Source: Pseudopyrenochaeta lycopersici
Lineage: Eukaryota > Ascomycota > Dothideomycetes > Pleosporales > Pseudopyrenochaetaceae
Reading direction: 5' to 3'
DNA length: 64,000 nucleotides
Assembly: GCA_003313425.1 (NCBI GenBank)
Contig: NHZP01000088.1
Location: 1 to 64,000 of the forward strand
In this document: piece after piece, positions 10,801 to 21,900 of the stretch
How positions within the stretch are numbered: the first letter of the stretch is position 1
Layout of the letters: each line of letters starts with the position of its first letter
The notes under the pieces: model-generated
Database searches by the model: none
The model's input: only the letters and a program-made list of their open reading frames with translations
Told to the model about the DNA's origin: nothing
Program-made: the position numbers and the translations under genes

Positions 10801-12099
10801 TCAGTCGCCTTCTCGCCCGACTCGACCCGGCTGGCGTCTGCATCGTGGGACAAGACGGTCAAAGTGTGGGATGCGAGCAGCGGCGCGTGCCTGCAGACGC
10901 TCGAGGGCCATAGCGGCAATGTCAGCTCAGTCGCCTTCTCGCCCGACTCGACCCGGCTGGCGTCTGCATCGAGCGACAATACGGTCAAAGTGTGGGATGC
11001 GAGCAGCGGCGCGTGCCTGCAGACGCTCGAGGGCCATAGCAGCTTGGTCAGGACAGTCGCCTTCTCGCCCGACTCGACCCGGCTGGCGTCTGCATCGAGG
11101 GACAAGACGGTCAAGGTGTGGGATGCGAGCAGCGGCGCGTGCCTGCAGACGCTCGAGGGCCATAGCGACTATATCAGCTCAGTCGCCTTCTCGCCCGACT
11201 CGACCCGGCTGGCGTCTGCATCGAGCGACAATACGGTCAAAGTGTGGGATGCGAGCAGCGGCGCGTGCCTGCAGACGCTCGAGGGCCATAGCAGCTATGT
11301 CAGCTCAGTCGCCTTCTCGCCCGACTCGACCCGGCTGGCGTCTGCATCGAGCGACAATACGGTCAAAGTGTGGGATGCGAGCAGCGGCGCGTGCCTGCAG
11401 ACGCTCGAGGGCCATAGCAGCTATGTCGACTCAGTCGCCTTCTCGCCCGACTCGACCCGGCTGGCGTCTGCATCGGACGACAAGACGGTCAAGGTGTGGG
11501 ATGCGAGCAGCGGCGCGTGCCTGCAGACGCTCGAGGGCCATAGCAGCAATGTCAGCTCAGTCGCCTTCTCGCCCGACTCGACCCGGCTGGCGTCTGCATC
11601 GTGGGACAAGACGGTCAAGCTGTGGGATGCGAGCAGCGGCGCGTGCCTGCAGACGCTCGAGGGCCATAGCAGCTATGTCAGCTCAGTCGCCTTCTCGCCC
11701 GACTCGACCCGGCTGGCGTCTGCATCGTGGGACAAGACGGTCAAGGTGTGGGATGCGAGCAGCGGCGCGTGCCTGCAGACGCTAGAGGTTGGCAAGACAC
11801 TCTCTAAGTTATCATTCGATTCTACTGGTTCCTGTCTCTACACTGAGATTGGTTCTATTGCTATTACTATATCAGTAGTCTCTAATACGGCAGATATCGC
11901 AGAGCCTGAGCGTACCCAGTTCCTGGATGCAGGCGTCAGCTCAGACGGTATATGGCTTACACATAGTGGGCGAAACATACTGTGGATACCATCAGAGTAT
12001 CGATCAGCATGCTCATCTGTGTTAGGGAGCACGGTCGGCATAGGTACTGGACAAGGAAGAGTATGGATATGTAGTATTAACCTTAAACACGATAGTTAG
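7862..12099 (+). CDS. HET-NACHT-WD40 receptor (HNWD1), 11 WD repeats
   Basis: Exons 7862-10117 and 10171-12099 give 1394 residues. The 53-nt phase-0 intron runs GTAACT...CTAAG with CTGAT before the acceptor. Domains: HET at about 15-170 (PPYAILSHTWG, YFWIDTCCINK, FTRGWTLQELLAP); NACHT at about 290-480 with Walker A GDPGKGKTM near 304 and Walker B YLIVDALDEC near 404; a helical region ending DARRFIMYHK; WD40 array at 823-1284; and a C-terminal cap (ILWIPSEYRS) shared by all three paralogs. This is the architecture of the HNWD/STAND non-self recognition proteins described in Podospora, in which WD binding of a partner is thought to trigger NACHT oligomerisation and HET-mediated cell death in the cytoplasm. 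All key motifs look intact and no nonsense mutation is seen. It is likely functional; the ligand is unknown. Confidence 0.9.
10381..11766 (+). repeat. 11 tandem 126-bp WD40 units in HNWD1
   Basis: Eleven head-to-tail units of exactly 126 bp (42 codons) begin at 10381, 10507 and so on to 11641. Each unit encodes one WD repeat starting ACLQTLEGHS and ending WDASSG. By eye, variation is concentrated at codons 11-15 of the unit (for example DYV-N, DYI-S, SNV-S, SLV-R) and at codons 30, 32 and 36. The few other changes are synonymous. The array is GC-rich compared with its flanks and shows no obvious RIP mutations. Confidence 0.95.
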
Positions 12100-12625
12100 T
12101 GTATACAGTAATGGCTCAGAAGGATATGATTTATTCTTTCCTACCTTTATTTTATCATATTCCTATTTCATAGAGGGGGGGCGGGGATGGGCATGAATAT
12201 ATGTGCTACATATCACCGTATAGAAGTTTCGAGAATGCGCGACAGAAAAATTGTCGCCATGTAATGCTGTAGGGACTGACATCGCGATCTTCTGCGACGT
12301 ACCCGTCTATAGTGCGATGTTGGGACGGAAAACAGCTATAGATACTTCTAGAAGAGCGCCATACGCGGTACCAATTTAGATATAGCGTAGATAACGATAC
12401 AGTTAGCTAAGCTGCTAGTGCTGCACTACGTAAGTGCGCTAAACTATTATGCTAATTGAACTGGCTCTAATTGTGGCGCTCTTCTGGAACTATCCATCAC
12501 GATCACGTGTGGTCTATTTTTGGCGTCCGAGCGTTCTTTTGTTGCCAGTTTGCTCGTGCCAAGGTGTCGCTCGAACCAGCTCAGCCGCTGCCTGTAGTGC
12601 CTTCCCCACCAACACAGTCGTAGAC
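12100..12625. other. HNWD1 downstream region
   Basis: No gene is seen. Bases 12161-12200 contain a pyrimidine-rich stretch followed by TTTCATAG and a G-rich tract ending CGGGGAT. A very similar string lies downstream of HNWD2 (complement of about 18905-18925), so this may be a shared 3'-UTR or termination region. A 12-bp inverted repeat AGAAGAGCGCCA occurs at 12352-12363 and as its complement near 12474-12485, possibly a tiny non-autonomous element. Confidence 0.4.
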
Positions 12626-12805
12626 ATGGACCGAGCCAGCCAGGTGCTGGCGCAAGGCCTCCCTCCAGATGTATCTAGAACATGGTCTGCCCTATCAGAC
12701 CAAAGCGGCGTCCCTCTCCATACGCTCTATTATCGCGCACGCGGACGACCTTCTATACAGGAAAAGGCCCAAAGCCAGCAATACCTTTACCCAGAGGAAG
12801 AGAAG
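12626..12805 (+). pseudogene. N-terminal fragment of pogo-type transposase
   Basis: From the ATG at 12626, about 60 codons encode MDRASQVLAQGLPP, then an HTH-like PDVSRTWSALSDQSGVPLHT and YYRARGR, ending in PEEEKA. This is the start and psq-type helix-turn-helix of a pogo/Tc1-like DDE transposase family common in Dothideomycetes. The frame then runs straight into the terminal inverted repeat of the Mutator-like element at 12806, so the gene is cut there. The matching C-terminal part of what I believe is the same family lies at 23311-23886 on the same strand. Confidence 0.65.
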
Positions 12806-12865
12806 GCTAGTGAGATTTGTCCCCAAGGTTTTGAGATTTGTCCCCAAAATGAGATTTGTCCCCAA
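12806..12865 (+). repeat. MULE left terminal inverted repeat
   Basis: 60 bp beginning GCTAGTGAGATTTG, with three spaced copies of GAGATTTGTCCCCAA. It is the exact reverse complement of 15618-15677 and 18430-18489. Confidence 0.9.
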
Positions 12866-13018
12866 CGCTAATGCTAGTGGAAATCAATCACCTAGCTTGG
12901 CTTAGCGCGTAATCTATGAACGCGACACTGCCGCGACACCATCGCGTCTCCGCCGCAGGTAACCAGTTAGAAAAGAACGTAGGTCTTAAATGTGTTTTCT
13001 TGTCTTGAGCATCTCGGT

Positions 13019-15505
13019 ATGGAAGACATTACCCCCCCTCCAGACCAGCTCTACAGCTCCTATGAAGAAGCGTATGATGCGCTCAAGACGCATGGCATGC
13101 AGCACGGCTACGGCTTTGTCCTGAAGCGGAGTTGGCCTCACAATTCAGATGTCAAAACACGTTATTACTACCACTGCGATTGCTTCAGGAACAACTACCA
13201 TTCAAGTGCAAAGGTTCTGAGTACAAGCACGCGCTCAACAGGATGCCCTTTCAAGCTCGTTATCTTCAAGGTGAAGCTCACCAGCCAGTGGAAGCTAGAG
13301 GTGCAGGACAAGCATCACAATCACCCCCGATCAATCAATCCTAGCGCGCACAATGTCTATCGCAGGCGTACATCAGCACAGAAGGAAGTAATTGAGTCAA
13401 TGACGCACGCTGGGGCGCGGCCGATGCAGATACTAGCGGCGATCCAAAGGGAAGACCAAGACACACTGGTCTCTGCCACTGATATCCGAGGCGAGAGGAA
13501 GGCAATTCGGGAGAAACACTTGAACGGCAGGAGTCCAATGGAGACATTATTAGACGACTTATCTATGGCAGACTGGGTCTTCGCAGTGAAGAAGGATGAT
13601 AATAACCGCGTACAAAATCTCTTCTTCGCCCACCAGAAGCAGGTCGAGTTGCTGGTGGCAAACCCCGACGTACTGTTGATGGACTGCACATACCGCACCA
13701 ACAAGTACAGACTTCCACTGTTGCACATACTTGGCTGCACCAACCTACAGACCTTCTTCTCTGCGGGCTTCTGCTTCCTTAGCAATGAGACACAAGCAGA
13801 CTACTATTGGGCAATCGCGAACTTCCTGCTTAAGACAGGGATACAACGACCACAGGTATTCATCAGCGATCAGGAAGAGGCGTTGAAGATGGCAGCTCGC
13901 TCGCTACTTCCAGGAGTCCCTCAGCTTCTATGCGTGTGGCATATTAACAAGAACGTCCAGACTAAGGCTCAGCAGACCTGGCGAGACGCCAATGGCGCAA
14001 CGAAAGAGGAGAAGCAGAGGATCGTTGAACACAGGGCTGCGTTCATGAAGCGTTGGACTCAGGTATGCCCCATGCCAATCGCCCAAGAGACTTTGAGGGA
14101 AGCCGTCCTCTAAAAAAGTTGCTTGCAGAACTAACTAGGGCAGCTCGTCTACGCAAAGAGACCGCTGGAGTTCCAGCTGAAGTGGAACGATCTGCTTAAA
14201 GACTACAGCCACCAGCAGGAACTCTGCAGATACCTGCAAGACAATCAATACCTTACACGCACCGAGTGGGCAGCTGCTTGGACTTCCCACCACCGACACT
14301 ATAACACCATCACAAGTTCGCCCGTTGAAGGAATGCACAAGGTCCTGAAGGACTACCTCATGACTTCGAGAGGCGACTTGCTGCGCGTTGTAGGGAGGAT
14401 TGAGCAAATGGTCAGGAGTCAATACAACAAGTACAGAAAGGAACTTGCTTCCTCCAAACATAGCGTCAAGTTCGGGCATAAGCTAGAGGCAATGCCATTC
14501 CTGCCTCCTGGCATCCATAACGTCCTGACGCCACCGGCGATCGAGCGCATTAGGCAACAGGATCTGCTGCGCCAGAAGGAGCAGAGAGAGCGTCGCGGCG
14601 GACATCCTTGTTCGGGCCTGTTCGAGAAAACAAATGGCCTTCCGTGTCGCCATACGCTGCAAGACGTGAGGAGATCTGGTTCAACGTTACGACTGAACCA
14701 CCTCTACGATGACCACTGGCGGTATCAACGTGAGCAAGGGCCGTCAATCTGCCTGTCTCCAAGGCCGCATCAGTCTGTTCTAGAGCCTCTCACCGCTCAA
14801 ACAAGAGGTGGGCTGAGGAGGAACGAGGCATCAACTCGACGAGATCCATCAGCTTTCGAACGACGCGTGCCGCCTTCTGTTCCTCACTTCCCACCTCACC
14901 TCCAACCTCAGGGTCAAACACTCGCTGAAGCCCTGCGACAAGTAAACACCTCTGTTACCGTGTCGATTCCTACATCTGTGCCAAGTGTGAATCCTATGAC
15001 TACCTGTGTATCTGTATCGACCCCTGCACCTGCTCCTATACCTCCTCCCCCATTCCTCCGTTCGTCTCCGCCTGTAGCTGTTGCTGTGTCTGTCACTATG
15101 GGTCCACCTCCTGCTTGGCAACCACCGTCGTTGGAAGAGTTCCTAGCCGACATCGAACGTCGACGGTGTCAGCCCGTTCTATATGAGTATAATGACATGA
15201 TCTCAGCGATTAACTTCCTGGCAGAGACGGGGCAGGAAGATGATCCTGCAGAGTTGGTTGAAGCACGGAATATGGCGCTCGCTACACAAGGGCTATTTGC
15301 TTCCTGTACCCCCACAATGGCATGGAACTATCACTTTGGAGACATGGAAGCTTTCTACGCAGAGAGATTCGCGCAAGTCGATGCGCAAAATTCTCTGCTC
15401 GAGCTTCAGGATGTACCAAGACAGCGTCCTAAGCGTGCTGCAGCAGCGACGGCTTCTGAAGCTTGGAAAGATCTCAGCCCGCGCAAGAGAAAACGACGTC
15501 AATAG
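13019..15505 (+). CDS. MULE transposase with FAR1-like DNA-binding domain
   Basis: Exons 13019-14062 and 14144-15505 (81-nt phase-0 intron GTATGC...CTAACTAGGGCAG) give 801 residues. The N-terminus (YSSYEEAYDALKTHGMQHGYG, then FKLVIFKVKLTSQWKLEVQD and KHHNHP) matches the FAR1/WRKY-GCM1-like DNA-binding fold with its Cys/His ligands. The central MULE catalytic domain includes VLLMDCTYRTNKYRLPLLHI with the first Asp, QVFISDQEEAL with the second, and LLCVWHINKNV; the acidic third residue is expected downstream, near SSPVEGMHK. A degenerate SWIM-type finger (HPCSGLF with GLPCRH) follows, then a Pro/Thr-rich linker and a basic tail ending RKRKRRQ. I chose the ATG at 13019 because no in-frame ATG lies upstream. 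The coding sequence appears intact and could make an active enzyme. Confidence 0.85.
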
Positions 15506-15617
15506 AGGATAGATTCAATGAGACAAAATTGATAGTTTGAGCCACTGAAGACGTCGAAGTGTCGCTACATGGCGTTTTGTAATTTATTTTTTTGCGCTAG
15601 TAGAGTTATGGCTAGCA

Positions 15618-15677
15618 TTGGGGACAAATCTCATTTTGGGGACAAATCTCAAAACCTTGGGGACAAATCTCACTAGC
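15618..15677 (-). repeat. Central MULE TIR shared by both inverted copies
   Basis: 60 bp, the reverse complement of the left TIR. It lies exactly at the centre of the 12806-18489 inverted duplication. It serves as the right end of the intact copy and stands where the inner end of the inverted copy should be. Confidence 0.9.
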
Positions 15678-15789
15678 CTGCTAGCCATAACTCTACTAGC
15701 GCAAAAAATAAATTACAAAACGCCATGTAGCGACACTTCGACGTCTTCAGTGGCTCAAACTATCAATTTTATCTCATTAAATCTATCCT

Positions 15790-18276
15790 CTATTGACGTC
15801 GTTTTCTCTTACGCGGGCTAAGATCTTTCCAAGCTTCAGAAGCCGTCGCTGCTGCAGCACGCTTAGGACGCTATCTTAGTACATCCCGAAGCTCAAGCAG
15901 AGAATTTTACGCATCAACTTACGCGAATCTCTCTGCGTAGAAAGCTTCCATGTCTCTAAAGTAATAGTTCTATGCCATTGTGGGGGTACAAGAAGCAAAC
16001 AGCCCTTATATAGCGAGCGCTATATTCCGTGCTTCAACCAACTCTGCAGGATCATCTTCCTGCCCCGTCTCTGCCAGGAAGTTAATCGCTAAGATCATGT
16101 CATTACACTCATATAGAACAGGCTGACACCGTCGACGTTCAATGTCGGCTAGGAACTCTTCCAACGACGGTGGTTGCTAAGCAGGAGGTGGACCCATAGT
16201 AACAGACACAGCAACAGCTACAGGCAGAGACGAACAGAGGAATAGGGGAGGAGGTATAGGAGCAGGTGCAGGGATCAATACAGATACACAGGTAGTCATA
16301 GGATTCACATTTAGCACAGATGTAGGAATCAACATAGTAACAGAGGTGTTTACTTGTCGCAGGGCTTCAGCGAGTGTTTAACCCTGAGGTTAAAGGTAAG
16401 GTTAGAAGTGAGGAACAGAAGGGGGCACGCGTCGCTCGAAAGCTGATGGATCTCGTCGAGTTGATACCTCGTTCCTCCTCAGCCCACCTCTTATTTAAGC
16501 GGTGAGAGGCTCAAGGACAGACTAATATAGCCTTAGAGACAGGCAGATTAACAGCCCTTATTCACGTTAATACCGCCAGTAGTCATCGTAGAGGTGATTC
16601 AGTCGTAGCGTTAAACCAGATCTCCTTACGTCTTACAGCGTATAGCGACACGGAAGGCCATTTGTTTTCTCGAATAGGCCTAAACAAGGATGTCCGCCGC
16701 GACGCTCTCTCTACTCCTTCTAGAGCAGCAGATCCTGTTACCTAATACGCTCGATCGCCAGTAGCGTCAGCACGTTATAGATGCTAAGAGGCAGGAATAG
16801 CATTACCTCTAGCTTATGCCCGAACTTGACGCTATATTTAGAGGAAGCAAGTTCCTTTCTGTACTTATTATATTAACTCCTAACTATTTACTTAATCCTC
16901 CCTACAACGCGCAGTAAGTCGCCTCTTAAAGTTATAAGGTAGTCCTTCAGGACCTTATGCATTCCTTTAACGGGCGAACTTATAGTAGTGTTATAGTGTC
17001 AGTAGTAGGAAGTCTAAGCAGCTGCCTACTTAGTACGTATAAGGTATTAATTATCTTGCAGGTATCTACAGAGTTCCTGCTAGTAGCTGTAGTCTTTAAG
17101 CAGATCGTTCTACTTTAGCTAGAACTCTAGTAGTCTCTTTGCGTAGATAAGCTACCCTAGTTAGTTCTATAAGCAACTTTTTTAGAGGACGGCTTCCCTT
17201 AAAGTCTCTTAGGCGATTAGCATAGGGCATACCTAAGTCCAACGCTTCATAAACGCAGCCCTGTATTCAACAATCCTCTGCTTCTCCTCTTTCGTTGCGC
17301 TATTAGCGTCTCACCAGGTCTGCTAAGCCTTAGTCTAGACGTTCTTGTTAATATACCACACGCATAGAAGCTAAGGGACTCCTAGAAGTAGCGAGCGAGC
17401 TGCCATCTTTAACGCCTCTTCCTAATCGCTAATAAATACCTGCAGTCGTTGTATCCCTGTCTTAAGCAGGAAGTTCGCGATTACCTAATAGTAGTCTGCT
17501 TATATCTCATTACTAAGGAAGCAGAACCCTACAGAGAAGAAGGTCTGTAGGTTAGTGCAGCCAAGTATATGTAACAGTAGAAGTCTATACTTATTAGTGC
17601 GGTATATGCAGTCTATTAATAGTACGTCAGGGTTTACCACCAGCAACTTAACCTGCTTCTAGTAGGCGAAGAAGAGATTTTATACGCAGTTATTATTATC
17701 TTTCTTTACTGCGAAGACCCAGTCTGCTATAGATAAGTCGTCTAATAATGCCTCTATTAGACTCCTGCCGTTTAAGTGTTTCTCCTAAATTACCTTCCTC
17801 TCGCCTCAGATATCAGTAGCAGAGACTAGTGTGTCTTGGTCTTCCCTTTGGATCGCCGCTAGTATCTGCATCGGCCGCGCCCCAGCGTGCGTCATTGACT
17901 CAATTACTTCCTTCTGTGCTGATGTACGCCTGCGATAGACATTGTGCGCGCTAGGATTGATTAATCAGGGGTGATTGTGATGCTTGTCCTGCACCTCTAG
18001 CTTCCACTAGCTGGTAAGCTTCACCTTAAAGATAACGAGCTTGAAAGGGCATCCTGTTAAGCGCGTGCTTATACTCAGAACCTTTACACTTAAATAGTAG
18101 TTATTCCTAAAGCAATCGCAGTAGTAGTAATAACGTGTTTTAATATCTAAATTATAAGGCCAACTCCGCTTCAGGACAAAGCCATAGCCGTGCTGCATGC
18201 CATGCGTCTTAAGCGCATCATACGCTTCTTCATAGGAGCTGTAGAGCTGGTCTGGAGGGGGGGTAATGTCTTCTAT
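15790..18276 (-). pseudogene. RIP-inactivated MULE transposase
   Basis: Reverse-strand copy of the transposase at 13019-15505. The start codon has become ATA and many Gln/Trp codons have become stops. Only the N-terminal about 98 codons near 18007-18303 remain open. The DNA-binding Cys/His pattern is still readable there (YCDCFRNNY). It is non-functional as a protein. Confidence 0.85.
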
Positions 18277-18429
18277 ACCAAGATGCTCAAGACAAGAAAA
18301 CACATTTAAGACCTACGTTCTTTTCTAACTGGTTACCTGCGGCGGAGACGCGATGGTGTCGCGGCAGTGTCGCGTTCATAGATTACGCGCTAAGCCAAGC
18401 TAGGTGATTGATTTCCACTAGCATTAGCG

Positions 18430-18489
18430 TTGGGGACAAATCTCATTTTGGGGACAAATCTCAAAACCTTGGGGACAAATCTCACTAGC
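18430..18489 (-). repeat. Outer TIR of inverted MULE copy
   Basis: 60 bp beginning TTGGGGACAAATCTC, identical to 15618-15677 and the reverse complement of 12806-12865. Unlike the interior of this arm, it shows no RIP change. Confidence 0.88.
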
Positions 18490-18990
18490 CCGAGAGCCTT
18501 ACTTCCTAACTGTACAGTAAATCTAAAAGCGGGATAGCTGTATTTTAGCAATGCATGGCGCACACCCTTGTAGCGCTAAACGGGGCCTTTACCCTCAACA
18601 GTTTAGCCCCAAGCAACGGTACATGCTAGACGGTACCGGCGGCTTGTGTACTCCAGAGCCTGGTTTTCGCCACCTGTGGCTCAGTCTTTCCCAGTCAATG
18701 ATTTTCTTCCCACGTTCCCAATGAATTCAGTATATCTCGACAACCCTGTGGCTGGAGCGGGTCAGCCGTCCTCCCTGCTAGCTTCATCGGAGGCGTTCAT
18801 CTACCACCTGAACGAGGCTCAAGTGGCAAAACTTCAACACGTGATTCTATCGAGAACGTGCTCGAAGCTTCGCTGTGGCAAATTAGCAAAATATATATTT
18901 ACGTTGATCCCCAGCCCCCTATGAAAAAGAGAGAATAATAAATAGATAAAGAAATAAATAATGTACCCAGTTCCTCGTTGTTTATACAAC
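18490..18990. other. Region between MULE and HNWD2 3' end
   Basis: No gene is seen. It holds one arm of the 43-bp inverted repeat (18740-18782). It also holds the A/T-rich 3' flank of HNWD2, including the CCCC-TATGAAA string (about 18914-18926) whose complement resembles the HNWD1 downstream region. Confidence 0.45.
18740..18782 (+). repeat. Left arm of 43-bp inverted repeat flanking HNWD2
   Basis: Begins ACAACCCTGTGGCTGG and ends CTGCTAGC. It matches the reverse complement of 22564-22606 with a single mismatch. The pair brackets the whole HNWD2 gene (interval 18740-22606, 3.87 kb). No direct duplication is visible just outside the arms. Confidence 0.85.
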
Positions 18991-21900
18991 CTAGTGATAA
19001 AATCCGTCAAGATTAAGGTTACATATCCATACCTTACCAGTCCCAACACCCACAACAATCATTTTCCCAGATACAGCAGAGCACGACGGGCGATACTCTG
19101 AGGGAAGCCACAGTACACTCTTTGAATTATACGTTATCCATGTGTCATCCGAACTCAGTGCAGTGTACTGATACTGAGGAAGTTGAGGCTCCGTAACAAC
19201 TGTTCTTCTGTTCGACATTGCAGAGTCACTAATAATAATGGCACCAACCTCTGTATGAAGACGGGAGCCGGTAGAATCAAATGATATATGGAAGAGTGCC
19301 CTGCCAACCTCAAATGTTTGTAGGCACTCGCCGCTGCTGGCGTCCCAGATCTTGACTGTCTTGTCGTACGACCCCGACGCGATTCGAGTCGAGTCGTGCG
19401 AGAAGGCTACTGAGCTGACCCAACTGCTATGGCCCTCGAGCGTGTGCAGGAGCTCGCCGCTGCTGGCGTCCCAGATCTTGACCGTCTTGTCGTCCGACCC
19501 CGACGCGATTCGAGTCGAGTCGTGCGAGAAGGCTACTGAGCTAACATAACTACTATGGCCCTCCAGCGTCTGCAGGCACGCTCCCCATTTGTCCATCATA
19601 GCCGGTTTTATCGTGAGCCATGAAGGTGCTTGATCTTGGAATAGATTCCGTATCAAGCTCTGCCCTGGACTGAACACGAGTGCTGACACATATGCTTGGA
19701 GAGGTGCGTTCTCTATTGCCCCCTTGTGATACATTACGAACCGCCGCGCATCTTGAACTAATTGAAGTATAGCAGAGGTGCCCGCTCGCTTCTGCCTAAT
19801 GTTAGCATACATAGATCGTAAGTAGGACCCTAGTTCAAGTATTACATAGATCAGACCCTCCAGTTTTGCCATCGACACTACTCCCTTTGACATGTTCTTG
19901 CAAAGACTCGTTACCTCCAACCAGTAGAGATATTTCTGTCTGAGGAATTGGTCAACACTGCCTCCGTCCTGAAGATCGATTAGATGGGCTGCAGAAGAGA
20001 TGGCATCCCAGTCACAAAGATGATCAACCCAGTAGATACACGAGTAGCGCGACGATACTAGTGGATCAGGCTGTGGATGCTCGACCTGCTCGATAAGAAA
20101 GCCTGGCGCATGCAAGTTATACATGTCTCGTTTAAGTGTGACGGACATAACCTGCAGCGATCTTGCGAAGAGTACGTAGTGGACGTCTTCCTTTCCGGAT
20201 GGGAAGATATCGTTAAATGCCTTTGTGAGTAGAAAGTCCTTTGCCGACTGATGCACAAAGTAGACACTACTCTCTCGTAATGTGAGAAACGACCCGCAGT
20301 GGCCAATAATCTCTTCTATAGACTCGGGATCGTCTGCCACATCCTGGAGCTGTTCTGTAAGTGCAACCAGCTCCTCGAGCGTGGTAGGTCGATATACAGT
20401 CGCGGCCACGGCTAAGATTTCCTTGCAAATATCGGCATCGTCTGAGCTGCTTATTTGCTGCATCATCCGCTCGTAGAGTGGGTCTAGGCCAGGCGGAAAG
20501 GCGTTCAACTTCTTAGTCACATTCCGCTTTGGCACATCTTTCAGGTTCTCGTACACTAATGCCACCCAGAGGAATGTGCCATCCGCGTTCGAGGATAAGT
20601 GATGTTGTACTGCTTCTATTGTTTTATTGTCGTACTTCTTGTCCTGTGCTAGCTGGTGCACTTTCTGCTGGATGAATACACTGACAGCGGCAGAAACAGA
20701 CTCTGCGTTCAGCTCCAGACTCAGTCTCATTCTCTGTCTGGCCTTTGCTAGCCGGTCCTCGATGTCCGGCCAGTTGCGACTTGACACGATCCATTTAACA
20801 CGAGGGGATGCAGAGGACAGCTTAACAATGAAATCAAGCAATTTCGGTCGGTCGTCCATACACTCATCGAGCGCATCGACGACCAAGTACGTGCTGCCCA
20901 AGTTCGGGTCCTGCAGGATACTCGTGAAGATCTCAGACAAGGCGACCCATGCGTTTGCGTCCTCAAATAGTGCTTTGCCTGCGTGATCGTGTTTCTTCTG
21001 AATATGTGAGACGACCAAAGGCTGCTGATCGACAAGCAGGTACAGCAGACCCCGCAGCACTGCTGTGGCATTGTTGATGCGCGAGTCGGTAGCCTGGCAG
21101 AAGAAGTAGGACAGTAGATCCGTCTTCGCTAGCGACTTCTTCAGCTCATTCACAATACCACAAAGAAGCATTGTCTTGCCCTTGCCAGGATCCCCTTTGA
21201 TCCACAGCAACTGGTTTTGTTGGCTGCCATACCACTGCCGAAAGTCAGGGTTCTTAAGAATCCAGCGGTACGAGTCTTCTAGCAAGCCACCCTTGGTGTT
21301 TTCAATGCGCTTCTTGTCGTCGCGAGGATCAGTGGCGCGGAGGTCTTGGACGCACCTTTCCAGCTTGTCGATCTCGTCCATGAGCCGTTTGGATGCTCTC
21401 GCTATCCCTTCGCCATAGATGGTTGGAATATAGACACCAAAGATGCCTAGTAGCGAGTACGCTCTATCTTCCTCGAGCGTAGTCTGGCGGTGCTCTATCC
21501 ACGACATCCGTTGGTTGACGTGAAATTGGGTTAAGGGAGCTCCTTGAAGTGCTACTAGAGGAATCCCAGTTATTAAGTGAATTTGCTGTATGAGCGATCC
21601 TTTATCTCCTAATCGCCTGCCTTCCCAGGAGAAGAACTCGACTGAATGAGGGGCAAGAAGCTCTTGGAGCGTCCAGCCCCGAGTGAACCAGCTGCTTTTT
21701 TGGAAGTCTGATTCCCATGGCCTGGGGTCAATATCATCTTTAGTGTTGGAGAGAGGGTTCGACACATCCGATAGATAAACGTAGCATCGCGTGGCGTTGC
21801 GATACCAGCGGAACATAGAGTTGATCGCATTTGAAAGCTCAGCTTTGTTTGCTTTGTTGATGCAGCACGTGTCCACCCAGAAGTATTGCAGGCCATCCCG

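Larger units (their letters stand above)
12806..15677 (+). mobile_element. Mutator-like element (MULE), intact copy
   Basis: Bounded by perfect 60-bp terminal inverted repeats at 12806-12865 and 15618-15677. Each TIR contains three direct copies of GAGATTTGTCCCCAA (or its complement). One transposase gene fills the interior. The element sits inside a pogo transposase fragment on its left and abuts an inverted, RIP-decayed copy on its right, with which it shares the central TIR. No clean 9-bp target duplication is visible. Confidence 0.85.
15678..18489 (-). mobile_element. Inverted MULE copy decayed by RIP-type mutation
   Basis: Runs in reverse orientation as a copy of 12866-15617. Matching landmarks give a constant coordinate sum (13019 pairs with 18276; 15505 pairs with 15790), so the two 2752-bp arms have no net length change. 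Differences sampled at three places are overwhelmingly CpA to TpA and TpG to TpA, the signature of repeat-induced point mutation. The outer TIR is 18430-18489. Confidence 0.85.

Noticed and set aside
10381..11766. CRISPR-like regular repeats
   Set aside because: The units are contiguous coding WD repeats without unique spacers, in a eukaryotic gene.
10346..11785. Long open frames in other frames of the WD array (a 479-codon plus-strand frame and several reverse-strand frames)
   Set aside because: The 126-bp unit is a multiple of three and stop-poor, so any stop-free frame in one unit stays open through the whole array. The peptides are periodic artefacts (for example repeated RACRRSRAIA) with no start context or homology.
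15618..15821. Short frame across the central MULE TIR (repeating GTNL)
   Set aside because: It is the direct-repeat structure of the TIR translated, not a gene.
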